The notes under the pieces are model-generated. The model was not told the origin of the DNA. It was given only the letters and a program-made list of their open reading frames with translations, and did no database searches. The position numbers and the translations under genes are program-made. 64,000 bases of DNA, from NCBI RefSeq assembly GCF_009660225.1, contig NZ_CP045920.1, forward strand, positions 372,001 through 436,000, read 5' to 3'. How positions within the stretch are numbered: position 1 is the stretch's first letter; every line of letters starts with the position of its first letter. Below, one piece after another: positions 46,217-59,485 of this stretch. This DNA is from Pseudactinotalea sp. HY158. GTDB taxonomy: Bacteria; Actinomycetota; Actinomycetes; Actinomycetales; Beutenbergiaceae.

Positions 46217-47227
46217 TCATTCCCCGGGGAAGGTCACCCCGAGCTGGCCGCGGATCGTGTCCATCGTGCTCATGACGTCGAGCGTGCCCTGCCAGGACAT
46301 GAGTTCCGATGCGGTCTCGCCCGCGGCCACCGCCCGGGCCACCGCGGCCGCCTCGAACTGGAACCCGCCCTCGGCGCCCGGGTCGATCACCCGCTCCTCG
46401 CCGTCGGCGCCGGTGACCTCGAGGCGTGCCGACGGATGGTAGAAGGTGTCGGTCACCCGGATCGTGCCCGCGGTGCCGGCGATCTCGGCCACGTTGCGGG
46501 TGCGCGCGAGCATCGTGGTCGAGAGCGTGGCCACGGCGTTCGGGTAGGTGAGCACGACGCCGACGTTGGCATCGACCCCCGCGTCGGTGAGAATCCCGGC
46601 CGACGTGATCTCCTCCGGCGGGCCGAGCAGATCGTGGGTGAACGAGATCGGGTACACGCCCAGGTCGAGCAGCGCGCCGCCGGCGAGATCGGGGCGGGCC
46701 ATCCGCGGCACCTGGGCGATCGGCTGGCCGTGCGCGGCGTAGACGTGGGTGATCTCGCCGATGGCGCCCGCGGCCACGAGGTCGCGCAGCGCCCGCACGT
46801 GCGGCAGGAACCGCGTCCACATCGCCTCCATCGCGAAGACCCCCGCGAGTCGGGCGGCCGTGAACACCTCCTCGGCCTCGGCCCGGTTCCGGGCGAACGC
46901 CTTCTCCACGAGCACGTGCCTGCCCGCCTCGATCGCGAGGAGGGCGTGCTCGCGGTGATGGGAGTGCGGCGAGCACACGTACACCGCCTCGACCCGCGGA
47001 TCGGCGACGAGCTCCGCATAGCTGCCGTACGCCGTCCCGGCGTTGAACTCCGAGGCGAACGCCTCGGCGCGTTCCAGTGACCGCGAGCCGACGGCGACGA
47101 CCCGTGAGCTCGTGTACCGGTGCAGCTCCCGGGCGAACTTGCGGGCGATCCCACCCGGGGCGAGGATGCCCCACCGCAGCGGCGGGGCGAGGGCGGGGTC
47201 GGGGCCGAGCGCGGGTGCGGCGGACAT
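46217..47227 (-). CDS. Gfo/Idh/MocA-family oxidoreductase
   Basis: A 336-aa NAD(P)-dependent dehydrogenase-like protein. The Rossmann start is WGILAPGGIARKFARELH; VYVCSPHSHHREHALLAIEAGRHVLVEKAF contains the EKP-like motif, here EKA. The C-terminal domain begins near residue 125 (MEAMWTRFLPH). Substrates of this family are sugars, inositols or trans-dihydrodiols; the substrate is not known here. ATG 47227 is preferred because CTGGAG lies five bases upstream; an in-frame GTG lies two codons earlier. It is divergent from tmk and convergent with topA. Confidence 0.85.
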   Translation of the reverse strand: MSAAPALGPDPALAPPLRWGILAPGGIARKFARELHRYTSSRVVAVGSRSLERAEAFASEFNAGTAYGSYAELVADPRVEAVYVCSPHSHHREHALLAIEAGRHVLVEKAFARNRAEAEEVFTAARLAGVFAMEAMWTRFLPHVRALRDLVAAGAIGEITHVYAAHGQPIAQVPRMARPDLAGGALLDLGVYPISFTHDLLGPPEEITSAGILTDAGVDANVGVVLTYPNAVATLSTTMLARTRNVAEIAGTAGTIRVTDTFYHPSARLEVTGADGEERVIDPGAEGGFQFEAAAVARAVAAGETASELMSWQGTLDVMSTMDTIRGQLGVTFPGE

Positions 47228-47322
47228 GGTCACTCCAGATCGACATCGGGGCGGGAGAGGTTGGTGGAACGGTACTGCACGGAACCGGCCGCTGCCGAGG
47301 ACTGTCGGCGTGCCCGGATACA

Positions 47323-47949
47323 GTGAGCGCTGTGTTCATCTCCTTCGAGGGCGGCGACGGCGCGGGCAAGACCACCCAGGTGGGCCTGCTCGCCGAGTGG
47401 CTGACCGAGCGCGGCCACGATCCGCTCATCACGCGCGAACCGGGCGGCACCGAGCTGGGCCGCTCCCTGCGCGATCTCATCCTGCACGGCGGCGACATGG
47501 ATCCGCGCACCGAGGCGCTGCTGTACGCGGCCGACCGGGCCCATCACGTCGACTCGCTCGTCCGCCCCGCGCTTGCAGCCGGGCGGGTCGTGCTCACCGA
47601 CCGCTACCTCGACTCCTCGGTCGCCTACCAGGGCGTGGGCCGGGGACTGGGGGCGGAACGCGTCGAGGATCTCAACCGCTGGGCGGTCGGCGGGCTCCTG
47701 CCCGATCTCACGCTCCTGCTCGATCTCGATCCCGCCCGCCTGCCCGATCGCCTCCAGCGCGCCTTCGACCGGCTCGAACGCGCCGGGCAGGAATTCCACC
47801 GGGCCACGCGTGAGGCGTTCCTCGCGCGGGCGGCCGCGGCGCCGGAGCGCTTCGTGATCATGGACGCCGGAGCTCGCCCCGAGCAGCTCGCCGACCGCAT
47901 CCGCGCGGTCGTCTCCGCTCGGCTGGCCCGGCCGGGAGCGCGGGCATGA
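47323..47949 (+). CDS. tmk: thymidylate kinase
   Basis: A 208-aa dTMP kinase: P-loop FEGGDGAGKTTQ (8-19), the TREPGGT substrate loop, DRYLDSSVAYQG and the LID region. It supplies dTDP for DNA synthesis. The GTG start at 47323 gives MSAVFISFEGG; GTG 47332 is an alternative. It overlaps holB by four bases (ATGA), a common actinobacterial pair. Confidence 0.95.
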   Translation: MSAVFISFEGGDGAGKTTQVGLLAEWLTERGHDPLITREPGGTELGRSLRDLILHGGDMDPRTEALLYAADRAHHVDSLVRPALAAGRVVLTDRYLDSSVAYQGVGRGLGAERVEDLNRWAVGGLLPDLTLLLDLDPARLPDRLQRAFDRLERAGQEFHRATREAFLARAAAAPERFVIMDAGARPEQLADRIRAVVSARLARPGARA

Positions 47950-49079
47950 GCTGGGAGGCGGTGGTCGGTCAGGAGGAGGCGGTCGCGGTCCTGGCCCAGG
48001 CGGCGGCGCACCGTGAGGCGATGACCCACGCCTGGCTGATCACCGGACCGCCGGGCTCGGGCCGGTCGGTCGCGGCCCGGGCCTTCGCCGCGGCGCTGCA
48101 GTCCCAGGGCGACCCCGATTCGCACGCCGCCCGAACGGCGTTCGCCGGCACGCACGCGGACGTCCGGGTGCATCGGAGCGAGAAGCTCATCATCGCCAAG
48201 GAGGAGGCCACGGCCCTCGTCGACCTCGCCCAGCAGGCGCCGAGCACGGGTGCGTGGCGGATCCTCATCGTGGAGGATGCCGACCGTATCTCCGAGCGCA
48301 CCTCGAACGTGCTGCTCAAGGCGATCGAGGAGCCGCCCGAGCGCACTGTGTGGATCCTGTGCGCGCCGAGCCCGATCGACCTGCTGCCGACGATCCGCTC
48401 GCGCTGCCGGCAGGTGAACCTGCGGATTCCGCCCGCGCAGGCGGTCGCCGACCTGCTCGTGCGGCGCGACGGGGTCGAGCCCGAGCTCGCGCTCACCTGT
48501 GCCCTCGCGGCCCAGAGCCACATCGGGGTGGCCCGCCGGCTGGCCCTGCACGAGGACGCCCGCGCCTATCGGGAACAGGTGCTGCGCATCCCCGGGCGGA
48601 TCCGGGGCGTCGGGGACGCCGTGCTCGAGGCCGGCGGGCTCATCGACGCGGCGAAGGAACAGTCCAAGGCGGCCACGGACGATCGGGACGCGGCAGAGCG
48701 GGCGGCATTCCTGCAATCGAGCGGAATCGACGCCGACGGTCGGATCCCGCCGGGGCTGCGATCGCAGCTCAACCACCTGGAGGAGGAACAGAAGCGCCGG
48801 GCCCGCCGGTCGCTGCTCGACACCCTCGACCGGGCACTGGTCGACCTCCTCTCCCTGTACCGGGATGTGATCACGGTGCAACTCGGCGCCGAGGTGGGGC
48901 TCATCAATGTGCGAGAGGAGTCACAGGTGCGCGAGCTCGCCGGCGACTCCACCGCCGAGCAGACCCTGCGCCGGATGCGCGCGATCACCCGCACCCGGGA
49001 CCGATTCGCCGAATTCACGTCGATCGCGCCGCAACTGGCGCTCGAGTCGCTGTTCATCGCGCTGCGGCCGCAGGGCTGA
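47946..49079 (+). CDS. holB: DNA polymerase III delta' subunit, without zinc-site cysteines
   Basis: A 377-aa clamp-loader delta' subunit. The AAA+ core starts at VVGQEEAVAVLAQA; the degenerate P-loop GPPGSGRS has Arg instead of Lys, as is usual for delta'. VEDADRISERTSNVLLKAIEEPP (Walker B region) and LLPTIRSRCRQV (SRC motif) are intact. The zinc module, normally with four Cys after the P-loop, reads SQGDPDSHAARTAFAGTHAD with none. It pairs with DnaX and HolA to load the beta clamp. ATGA overlap with tmk. Confidence 0.92.
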   Translation: MSWEAVVGQEEAVAVLAQAAAHREAMTHAWLITGPPGSGRSVAARAFAAALQSQGDPDSHAARTAFAGTHADVRVHRSEKLIIAKEEATALVDLAQQAPSTGAWRILIVEDADRISERTSNVLLKAIEEPPERTVWILCAPSPIDLLPTIRSRCRQVNLRIPPAQAVADLLVRRDGVEPELALTCALAAQSHIGVARRLALHEDARAYREQVLRIPGRIRGVGDAVLEAGGLIDAAKEQSKAATDDRDAAERAAFLQSSGIDADGRIPPGLRSQLNHLEEEQKRRARRSLLDTLDRALVDLLSLYRDVITVQLGAEVGLINVREESQVRELAGDSTAEQTLRRMRAITRTRDRFAEFTSIAPQLALESLFIALRPQG

Positions 49080-49132
49080 GCGGGGCCCGGGATCGTCGTG
49101 CGGCCGCGGAGAGCCCGCCCGGTGGGCCGACC

Positions 49133-49138
49133 TAGGAT
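49133..49138 (+). promoter_or_regulatory. -10 box of the secreted peptidase gene
   Basis: TAGGAT lies seven bases before GTG 49146, consistent with a leaderless start there. Confidence 0.45.
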
Positions 49139-49145
49139 GGGCACC

Positions 49146-50660
49146 GTGCGATCACAGACCACGGTGGGTACCGCCGTCCTCGCGGCCGTCTCCGCGCTCA
49201 CGCTGGCCGCGTGCTCGACCACCGCGCCGATGGTTCAGGGGGGCGATGCGCCCGCCGCGGGCGGGCAGGGCGCGGGGGAGTTGAGCGAGTACTACGAACA
49301 GGCGGTGGACTGGCGCGACTGCGGGTCCCTCGAATGTGCCTCGGTCACCGTGCCGATCGACTACGCCACCCCGGACGGGGACACGCTGGACCTCGCACTC
49401 AACCGGCTGGTTCCCGCCGGGGGCGCGGACCGGTCGGTTCTCGTCAACCCCGGCGGGCCGGGCGGCTCCGGCCTCGAGCTGGTCGAATCGGCCCGCGGCT
49501 ATTTCGGCACGGACCTCCTGGGCGGGGCCGCGATCGTCGGGTTCGACCCCCGGGGCGTCGGCGAGTCGAGCGGGATCCACTGCTACTCCGACGCCCGCCT
49601 GGACGAGTGGTACACGACGGAGTACGACCTCGAGACCGACGACGGCTGGGACGCCATGGTCGCGGCGCAGGAGGACTACGGGCAGGCCTGTCTGGAGAAC
49701 AACCCCGAGCTGCTCGGGCACGTCGACACCGTGAGCGCCGCCCGCGACCTGGACATCATCCGGGCGGTCCTCGGGCACGAGAGCCTCGACTACCTCGGCT
49801 TCTCCTACGGCACCTTCCTCGGGGCGACCTACGCCGAGCTCTTCCCCGACCGGGTCGGCAGATTCGTGCTCGACGGGGCCATCGACCCCGCCCTGACATA
49901 CGCCGAGATGACGATCGGTCAGGCGGCCGGGTTCGAGACGGCCTATCGTGCCTACCTGGCCGACTGCCTCGAGGGCGGTCAATGCCCGTTCAACGGTGAC
50001 GTCGACCGTGCCTACCAGCGCACGATCGACCTGCTCGAGGAACTGGCCGACAGCCCGGCGGACACCGGGGATCCGAAACGCCCGGCGACCGACGCCGACC
50101 TCATCAGCGCGATCGTCGTCGCCCTCTACTCCACCCAGTCCTGGCCGCTGCTCAGCCAGGCCATCGGCGGGCTGCTCGACTCCGGCGACGGCGCCACGAT
50201 CAAATGGCTCTCCGACTTCTCGCTCGAGCGCGACGAGGACGGGCACTACCCCGAGGACCAGGGCGCGTTCACCGCGATCAACTGCCTCGACTTCCCCGTC
50301 ACGAGCGATCGGGAGGAGATCGAGACGGCGGCGGAGGCGGCGGTGGACGCCTCGGCCCTCTTCGGGCCCTACCTCGGCTACGGAGAACTGAGCTGCACCA
50401 CCTGGCCGATCGAGGCGACCGGAACACGCGCCCCCATCGCCGCCGCGGGAACCCCGCCCATCGTCGTCATCGGCACGACCCGCGATCCGGCGACGCCGTA
50501 CGCCTGGGCCGAGGCACTCGCCGAGGAACTCGAATCCGGGATCTTCCTCGGCTACGACGGCGACGGGCACACCGCCTACGGCAACGGCTCGTGCATCGAC
50601 CCCCTGGTCGAGGACTTCCTGCTCCATGGCACCGTGCCGGCCGACGGCACCGTGTGCTGA
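49146..50660 (+). CDS. secreted alpha/beta-hydrolase peptidase lipoprotein, TAP-like
   Basis: A 504-aa exported serine hydrolase of the tripeptidyl-aminopeptidase/CaeA (Rv2224c-like) type. The leader ends in a lipobox LAAC (Cys at about residue 22). Catalytic Ser is in GFSYGTF (about 220), the Asp in TTRDPATPY and the His in GDGHTAYG, with the C-terminal TAP-type domain including CIDPLV. Extra Cys pairs suggest disulfides. The start at GTG 49146 fits the -10 box and gives a clean signal peptide; an ATG at 49137 is the alternative. Likely cell-envelope proteolysis or esterase activity. It is separated from holB by 66 bp. Confidence 0.85.
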   Translation: MRSQTTVGTAVLAAVSALTLAACSTTAPMVQGGDAPAAGGQGAGELSEYYEQAVDWRDCGSLECASVTVPIDYATPDGDTLDLALNRLVPAGGADRSVLVNPGGPGGSGLELVESARGYFGTDLLGGAAIVGFDPRGVGESSGIHCYSDARLDEWYTTEYDLETDDGWDAMVAAQEDYGQACLENNPELLGHVDTVSAARDLDIIRAVLGHESLDYLGFSYGTFLGATYAELFPDRVGRFVLDGAIDPALTYAEMTIGQAAGFETAYRAYLADCLEGGQCPFNGDVDRAYQRTIDLLEELADSPADTGDPKRPATDADLISAIVVALYSTQSWPLLSQAIGGLLDSGDGATIKWLSDFSLERDEDGHYPEDQGAFTAINCLDFPVTSDREEIETAAEAAVDASALFGPYLGYGELSCTTWPIEATGTRAPIAAAGTPPIVVIGTTRDPATPYAWAEALAEELESGIFLGYDGDGHTAYGNGSCIDPLVEDFLLHGTVPADGTVC

Positions 50661-50691
50661 GTCACGAACCAGGCGGTGGCGCCGGCCGATT

Positions 50692-50721
50692 TTGCCGCCC
50701 GGGCTCCGATCCGGGTACAGT
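50692..50721 (+). promoter_or_regulatory. tRNA-Thr promoter
   Basis: TTGCCG (50692-50697), 18-bp spacer, TACAGT (50716-50721). The mature tRNA begins 22 bases later. Confidence 0.55.
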
Positions 50722-50742
50722 GGGCGCGGCCCAACCGGCCAC

Positions 50743-50818
50743 GCCGCCTTAGCTCAGTCGGCAGAGCGATTCACTCGTAATGAATAGGTCCGGGGTTCGA
50801 TTCCCCGAGGCGGCTCCA
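50743..50818 (+). tRNA. tRNA-Thr(CGT)
   Basis: A 76-nt cloverleaf with acceptor GCCGCCT/AGGCGGC, discriminator T and encoded CCA; anticodon stem ATTCA/TGAAT with loop CTCGTAA, giving anticodon CGT (threonine). Confidence 0.95.
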
Positions 50819-50823
50819 CAGCA

Positions 50824-50857
50824 CACGACCCCCGGTCCACCTGGACCGGGGGTCGTG
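50824..50857 (+). terminator. tRNA-Thr terminator
   Basis: A perfect 16-bp stem (50824-50839 with 50842-50857) and a two-base loop lie six bases after the tRNA. No T-tract. Confidence 0.7.
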
Positions 50858-51149
50858 ATGCATCCGGGCCTGGATCCGGGCAGGCATCCGGTGCGCTCGC
50901 GCCACGATGCGCAGGCTCGCCGGAATGCACACGGTCTCGAAGAAGGCGACGCCGCCCGGCGATCGGCGCGCCGGCGACCCGCGCGCGCACCCGCCGAACC
51001 CTCCGACGCCCGTCGACGCGACCATGCACCCGTGCGGTCACCGCGGCCACCCCCCGCCGCGGCCAACCCGACACTGCGGCCACCCCGGGTGGCCATCCAG
51101 GGCGGGCTCGAGCTCGGCCGGTACAGGGGTGGTGGGGCCGGCGACGCGG
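50858..51149. other. gap with no recognisable gene
   Basis: High-GC DNA with long open frames on both strands but no ribosome sites, protein families or conserved-looking sequence. It may be further decayed tyrS or argH-type DNA, but nothing can be supported. Confidence 0.5.
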
Positions 51150-51475
51150 CGGAAGTCGGTCCGGAGTCGAGCAGAAGTCGCGCCGCGAGCCGGCTCTGCT
51201 CGCAGCGCCTCGAGCAATCCCGCAGACCCGCCGCGCGGCCCCGGCGTTCCGGAGCCGTGGGCCCGGGCCGACGCGCCTCACAGCCCCGGCCGCCGCGAAC
51301 CGATGCACCCCGACAACTCGTCCGGCCGGTGTCGTCGTCGGAACGAGGCGCGGCGGGCGGGGACCGATGGGGACGCCTACCTGAACAACGTCAAGGTGAC
51401 CGATCCCGATCGGGTGCACGCCGGTGCCGACCTGCGCGCGGGCGGGGTCGTGCTCGTGCGCGGGGGGCCGGCGGA
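51150..51475 (+). pseudogene. tyrS: decayed 3' end of a tyrosyl-tRNA synthetase gene
   Basis: The C-terminal S4 domain of TyrRS can be read across at least one frameshift. One frame gives RAASRLCSQRLEQS and then RQLVRPVSSSERGAA; the next frame continues with ARRAGTDGDAYLNNVKVTDPDRV and ends GGVVLVRGG at about 51470. LNNVKVTDPD plus a V-L-V-R-G end is the usual TyrRS C-terminus (…YLNN.KVTD……LRRGK). The ATP- and tyrosine-binding domains are missing. tyrS lies just upstream of an rRNA operon in several Micrococcales (recall), which supports the identification. An intact tyrS must exist elsewhere. Confidence 0.6.
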
Positions 51476-51550
51476 GTCGTGTTGTGGTGACGACCGGGGG
51501 CTGTTGAGTCCCTCCACTCTGCGTCCGTGAGGCCCTGGGCCGGGGAGCCC

Positions 51551-51582
51551 CTGCGCCTGGGAGCCCTTGCGCCTGGGAGCCC
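51551..51582 (+). repeat. 16-bp tandem repeat (two copies)
   Basis: CTGCGCCTGGGAGCCC is followed directly by TTGCGCCTGGGAGCCC, upstream of the rRNA promoters. Confidence 0.85.
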
Positions 51583-51623
51583 CTGGGTCCGTCAGTGCCT
51601 GAGTGGTTCGGCTGTTGACACTT

Positions 51624-51650
51624 GGATTCGCATGGATTCGCATGGATTCG
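51624..51650 (+). repeat. 10-bp tandem repeat (2.7 copies)
   Basis: GGATTCGCAT occurs twice, followed by GGATTCG. The role is unknown. Confidence 0.85.
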
Positions 51651-51808
51651 TCTGTGTGGCCGGGCCTGGTGGGTGGTTGTGAGTACGGTCACGAATCGGT
51701 CCGGGCTCCTCGGATTTCGACCTGGATTGGGCGGGGTTCGGGGTGTTTGTGCTGGTCAGGGCGTTGCGGGTGTGGGTGGGGGTGGGTGTGTGGGGGTGGG
51801 GGTGGGAT
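51651..51808. other. G/T-rich rRNA leader upstream region
   Basis: A strongly strand-biased G/T-rich stretch, including GGGTGTGGGTGGGGGT-type runs. No gene is seen; base use is unlike the coding DNA around it. Confidence 0.5.
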
Positions 51809-51837
51809 TTGACGTGGGGGGTGGGGGTGCGTAATGT
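51809..51837 (+). promoter_or_regulatory. rRNA operon promoter candidate P1
   Basis: TTGACG (51809-51814), exactly 17-bp spacer, TAATGT (51832-51837), about 550 bp before 16S. Confidence 0.6.
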
Positions 51838-52018
51838 TCTATCTCGTCGCCCCGAGCGGGAGGAACGGCCGCTGAGTGTGGTTGGTTCCCGGTGGGGTGG
51901 CGGCTTGGTTGGTCATCGCGGTTTCCGCGGCGTATAGCCAGGTGGAGGCGACTGGCTCTTCGGGGCTGGATGAGGTAAGCTTCCTTCTCGGCCGGGTTCG
52001 GTTCTGGAGGCCTTCGGG

Positions 52019-52047
52019 TTGACGGGGTTGGTTTGGTCGGGTAGTTT
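52019..52047 (+). promoter_or_regulatory. rRNA operon promoter candidate P2
   Basis: TTGACG (52019-52024), exactly 17-bp spacer, TAGTTT (52042-52047), 210 bp downstream of P1 and about 60 bp before the boxA-like leader element. Confidence 0.65.
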
Positions 52048-52105
52048 GGAGAGGTTGCCCTGCGCTGGTCTGCATGTTGCGTGTGGTCCGGGTGGTGCGC
52101 GTCCG

Positions 52106-52128
52106 TTTCTTGAGAACTCAACAGTGTG
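52106..52128 (+). promoter_or_regulatory. boxA-like antitermination/processing leader element
   Basis: TTTCTTGAGAACTCAACAG followed by TGTG is the typical actinobacterial rRNA leader element. A related copy, CTTGAGAACTGTACAGTGG, occurs before 23S at 54191. Confidence 0.6.
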
Positions 52129-52384
52129 TCAAAAATCGATGCCATATTTTATATGGTTCCCTGTGAGGGGTGATGGCTGGTCGGCTGCTCTTTGGGGTGG
52201 TTGGTTGGTTGTTGTTTCTCTTGGGTTCCTTTTTGGATGGATGAATACTTGCTAGTATTTGTCTGCCAGATCATTTGAAGGCTCGTGGCTTGCCCTGTTT
52301 TTGGGGTGGGTTGTGGGTTTCTTCGTATTGTTGATGCGTCGGGTGCTGGCTCTTCGGGGTTGGTGTTCGGGGTGTCTGTATACA

Positions 52385-57354
<4,970 letters not shown>

Positions 57355-57397
57355 ACACTCGAACCCTGTGGGGTTCGGAAGAATCGCAAGATTGCGT

Positions 57398-57409
57398 GCG
57401 TCCACTGTA
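57398..57409 (+). other. 3' arm of the 23S precursor processing stem
   Basis: GCGTCCACTGTA pairs perfectly with 54202-54213; similarity extends a few bases further on the 23S side (GATTGC with GCATC). A probable RNase III substrate. Confidence 0.7.
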
Positions 57410-57455
57410 TGGTTCCCGAGATACGACCGGGAAACCGAAGCAATATCTCAATAGA

Positions 57456-57574
57456 GTTACGGCGGTCATAGCGAGGGGGAAACGCCCGGTCCCATTCCGA
57501 ACCCGGAAGCTAAGCCCCTCTGCGCCGATGGTACTGCGTGGGAGACCACGTGGGAGAGTAGGACACCGCCGGAC
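57456..57574 (+). rRNA. rrf: 5S ribosomal RNA
   Basis: About 118 nt, from GTTACGGCGGTCATAGCG to ACCGCCGGAC. It has the conserved CCCGGTCCCATTCCGAAC and GGGAGAGTAGG blocks. Exact ends are approximate. Confidence 0.93.
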
Positions 57575-57582
57575 ACAACTTC

Positions 57583-57620
57583 AAGAAGAGGCCACCCACA
57601 CGGGTGGCCTCTTCTTCTTT
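57583..57620 (+). terminator. rRNA operon terminator
   Basis: A 13-bp stem (57585-57597 with 57602-57614), ACAC loop and a following TTCTTT tract. Confidence 0.9.
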
Positions 57621-57754
57621 CTCCGGCCACGACGAGCCACACGGCACAACCGGGCGGGGTCGGCGCCCTCGCTGCCGCTCCACGCGGCAAGCGTGCCGGC
57701 GACACTCGAGCAGGGGCCAATCGGGTCGACGTCGGCCGGCGGAGGGCGGGTTGC

Positions 57755-58990
57755 TCAGAACTGGTCGGTGCGGACCTCGCCCGCGATCCCGGCCTCGGCA
57801 CGCACGCCGTCGATGACCGCTCGGGCGTGGTCGGGGCCGCGGGTCTCGGCCTCGATGGCGATCTCCACCTCACCCATCGCAAGCGAAGGCGCCGTTCGAT
57901 TATGGTCGACCGACAGCACGTTGGCGCCGCTGCTCGCGACCTGTGCCAAGAGCCGCGCGAGATGGCCCGGCGTGTCCCGGGCGCGGATGCGCAGGTGCAG
58001 ATAGCGTCTGGCGTCCACGAGTCCGTGGCGCAGGATCCGCGTCAACACGAGCGGGTCGATGTTGCCGCCCGACAGCACCGCCACGATCGGTCCGGACCAG
58101 TTCCCGGCGCCCCGCAGCGCGGCGGCCACACCGGCCGTGCCCGCCGGCTCGACCACCAATTTTGCCCGCTCCGTCAGCAACAGCAGGGCCCGTGACAGCT
58201 CCTCCTCGGTCACCGTCATGATGCCGTCCACGGTGCGGGAGATGAAGTCGAGGGGAACCGCCCCCGGGCAGCCCACGGCGATGCCGTCGGCCATCGTCTC
58301 CATCGCGGACAACGGCACCGGCCGGCCCTGGGCGAGGGATTCCGGCAGCGCCGCCGCACCCACGGCCTGGACCCCCACGACCTGCGGGCGCGGACCGGAC
58401 CCGGTGGCCACGGCGGCACCGATCCCCGCGAGCAGACCTCCACCACCCGCGGGCACGAGCACGTGCCGGGCCCCGGGTACCTGGTCCAGGATCTCCGTGC
58501 CGAGGGTCGCCTGACCGAGCACGACATCGCGATGGTCGAATGGATGCACGATCGTGCGGCCCGTGGCCGCAGCCTCGGCCGTCGCCGCTTCCAACGCCTC
58601 ATCGACCGTCGAACCCACGAGGCGCACGGTCGCGCCGTAATCGCGGGTCGCCGCGACCTTCGGCAGCGCGGCCCCCTCCGGCATGTAGACGATGGCCGGG
58701 ATCCCGAGCTCGCGCGCCGCCAGGGCGACGCCCTGGGCGTGGTTGCCCGCGCTGGCGGCGATGACGCCCGCGGCCCGGGCCGTCGCCGGGAGACGCACCA
58801 TGCGTGTATAGGCACCCCGGATCTTGAACGATCCACCGACCTGAAGGTTTTCGCACTTGAGCCACACCTCGACCCCGGCCAGCTCGGACAGCGACCGGGA
58901 GAACTCCACGGGCGTGCGATGAATGATGCCCCGAAGCGCCGCCTCCGCCTCGTGGATCTCCTCGGATGTCAGCGGCGGCATCGGTTGCAT
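57755..58990 (-). CDS. ilvA: threonine ammonia-lyase with C-terminal ACT domain
   Basis: A 411-aa fold-type II PLP enzyme that deaminates threonine to 2-oxobutyrate for isoleucine synthesis. The PLP lysine is Lys56 in GGSFKIRGAY; SAGNHAQG and the GGGGLLAG phosphate loop follow. A single ACT-like regulatory domain (from RIRARDTPGHLARLLAQV to the C-terminus) marks the short actinobacterial/TdcB-like architecture; allosteric feedback is likely. ATG 58990 is chosen near the usual family start; GTG 59029 would add 13 residues. Its product class also yields the enamine intermediates that RidA proteins remove. 2-oxobutyrate can feed propionyl-CoA and hence the prp operon. Confidence 0.92.
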   Translation of the reverse strand: MQPMPPLTSEEIHEAEAALRGIIHRTPVEFSRSLSELAGVEVWLKCENLQVGGSFKIRGAYTRMVRLPATARAAGVIAASAGNHAQGVALAARELGIPAIVYMPEGAALPKVAATRDYGATVRLVGSTVDEALEAATAEAAATGRTIVHPFDHRDVVLGQATLGTEILDQVPGARHVLVPAGGGGLLAGIGAAVATGSGPRPQVVGVQAVGAAALPESLAQGRPVPLSAMETMADGIAVGCPGAVPLDFISRTVDGIMTVTEEELSRALLLLTERAKLVVEPAGTAGVAAALRGAGNWSGPIVAVLSGGNIDPLVLTRILRHGLVDARRYLHLRIRARDTPGHLARLLAQVASSGANVLSVDHNRTAPSLAMGEVEIAIEAETRGPDHARAVIDGVRAEAGIAGEVRTDQF

Positions 58991-59081
58991 GGGACCAGTC
59001 AAGGGTGAAAGCGGCGGCCTGTCCACCACCGCCGCTCCCGCATCGGTTCGCCGGGACCAGCGGCGACCGGGCGACGTGGGC

Positions 59082-59087
59082 TAGGTT
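59082..59087 (+). promoter_or_regulatory. -10 box of the sigma factor gene
   Basis: TAGGTT lies about 33 bp before ATG 59120, which has its own GAGGA ribosome site. Confidence 0.4.
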
Positions 59088-59119
59088 GGGCCCGATCGCC
59101 ACCGACGACGAGGACCGCG

Positions 59120-59370
59120 ATGCCCGAATACGATCCCGGCGGCCGGGACCACGAGTGGTTCGACGTGCTCTTCCGCGCGCACGCCCGACCGGTGGCCGCC
59201 TACTTCCGACGTCGGGTCGAGGCCTCGGACATCGAGGACCTGACCGCGGAGGTCTTCACCACCGCATGGCATCGACGCGCCGACGTTCCGAACGGACACG
59301 AGCTGCCGTGGCTGTACCGCACCGCCGGGTTCCTTCTCGCCAACCATCGACGCCGGCTTCGGGCCCAGGA
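59120..59370 (+). pseudogene. ECF sigma factor, 5' half (region 2), interrupted by an IS
   Basis: This is the N-terminal part of an RNA polymerase ECF-type sigma factor. Region 2 is clear: FDVLFRAHARPVAAYFRRRV, then DIEDLTAEVFTTAWHRR and LPWLYRTAGFLLANHRRRL. At codon 84 the gene is cut by the insertion sequence at 59371; as it stands the frame stops just inside the element. The remaining half is at 61739-62036. Joining 59370 to 61739 gives an uninterrupted 182-aa protein. It probably worked with the membrane protein encoded at 62125. Unless the element can excise, the sigma factor is inactive; a region 2-only fragment would not bind a promoter normally. Confidence 0.85.
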
Positions 59371-59380
59371 CTCCTGACAT
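59371..59380 (+). repeat. IS left terminal inverted repeat
   Basis: CTCCTGACAT; the reverse complement of the right end. Confidence 0.85.
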
Positions 59381-59485
59381 AGCTATTGCTTGACCGGCGT
59401 GTTTACTGGCAAAGGTGCTGGTCGTCGCGGGCAGCGTGTGAGATAATTATTGGGTGAGTTTGTATCGGTTGGTCGGGGTGGTGAG

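Noticed and set aside
51615-51643. TTGACA at 51615 as an rRNA promoter
   Set aside because: The -35 hexamer is perfect, but the -10 position (TCGCAT) is poor and lies in a 10-bp repeat.
50771-51692. Minus-strand frames ending in the tRNA-Thr gene
   Set aside because: The C-terminal GESNPGPIHY-type sequence is the known artefact of translating a tRNA antisense; no ribosome site or domain is present.
52230-52258. TTTTTG-N17-TAGTAT as a third rRNA promoter
   Set aside because: The -35 hexamer is poor and the site lies downstream of the boxA-like element, where a promoter would give rRNA without that leader.
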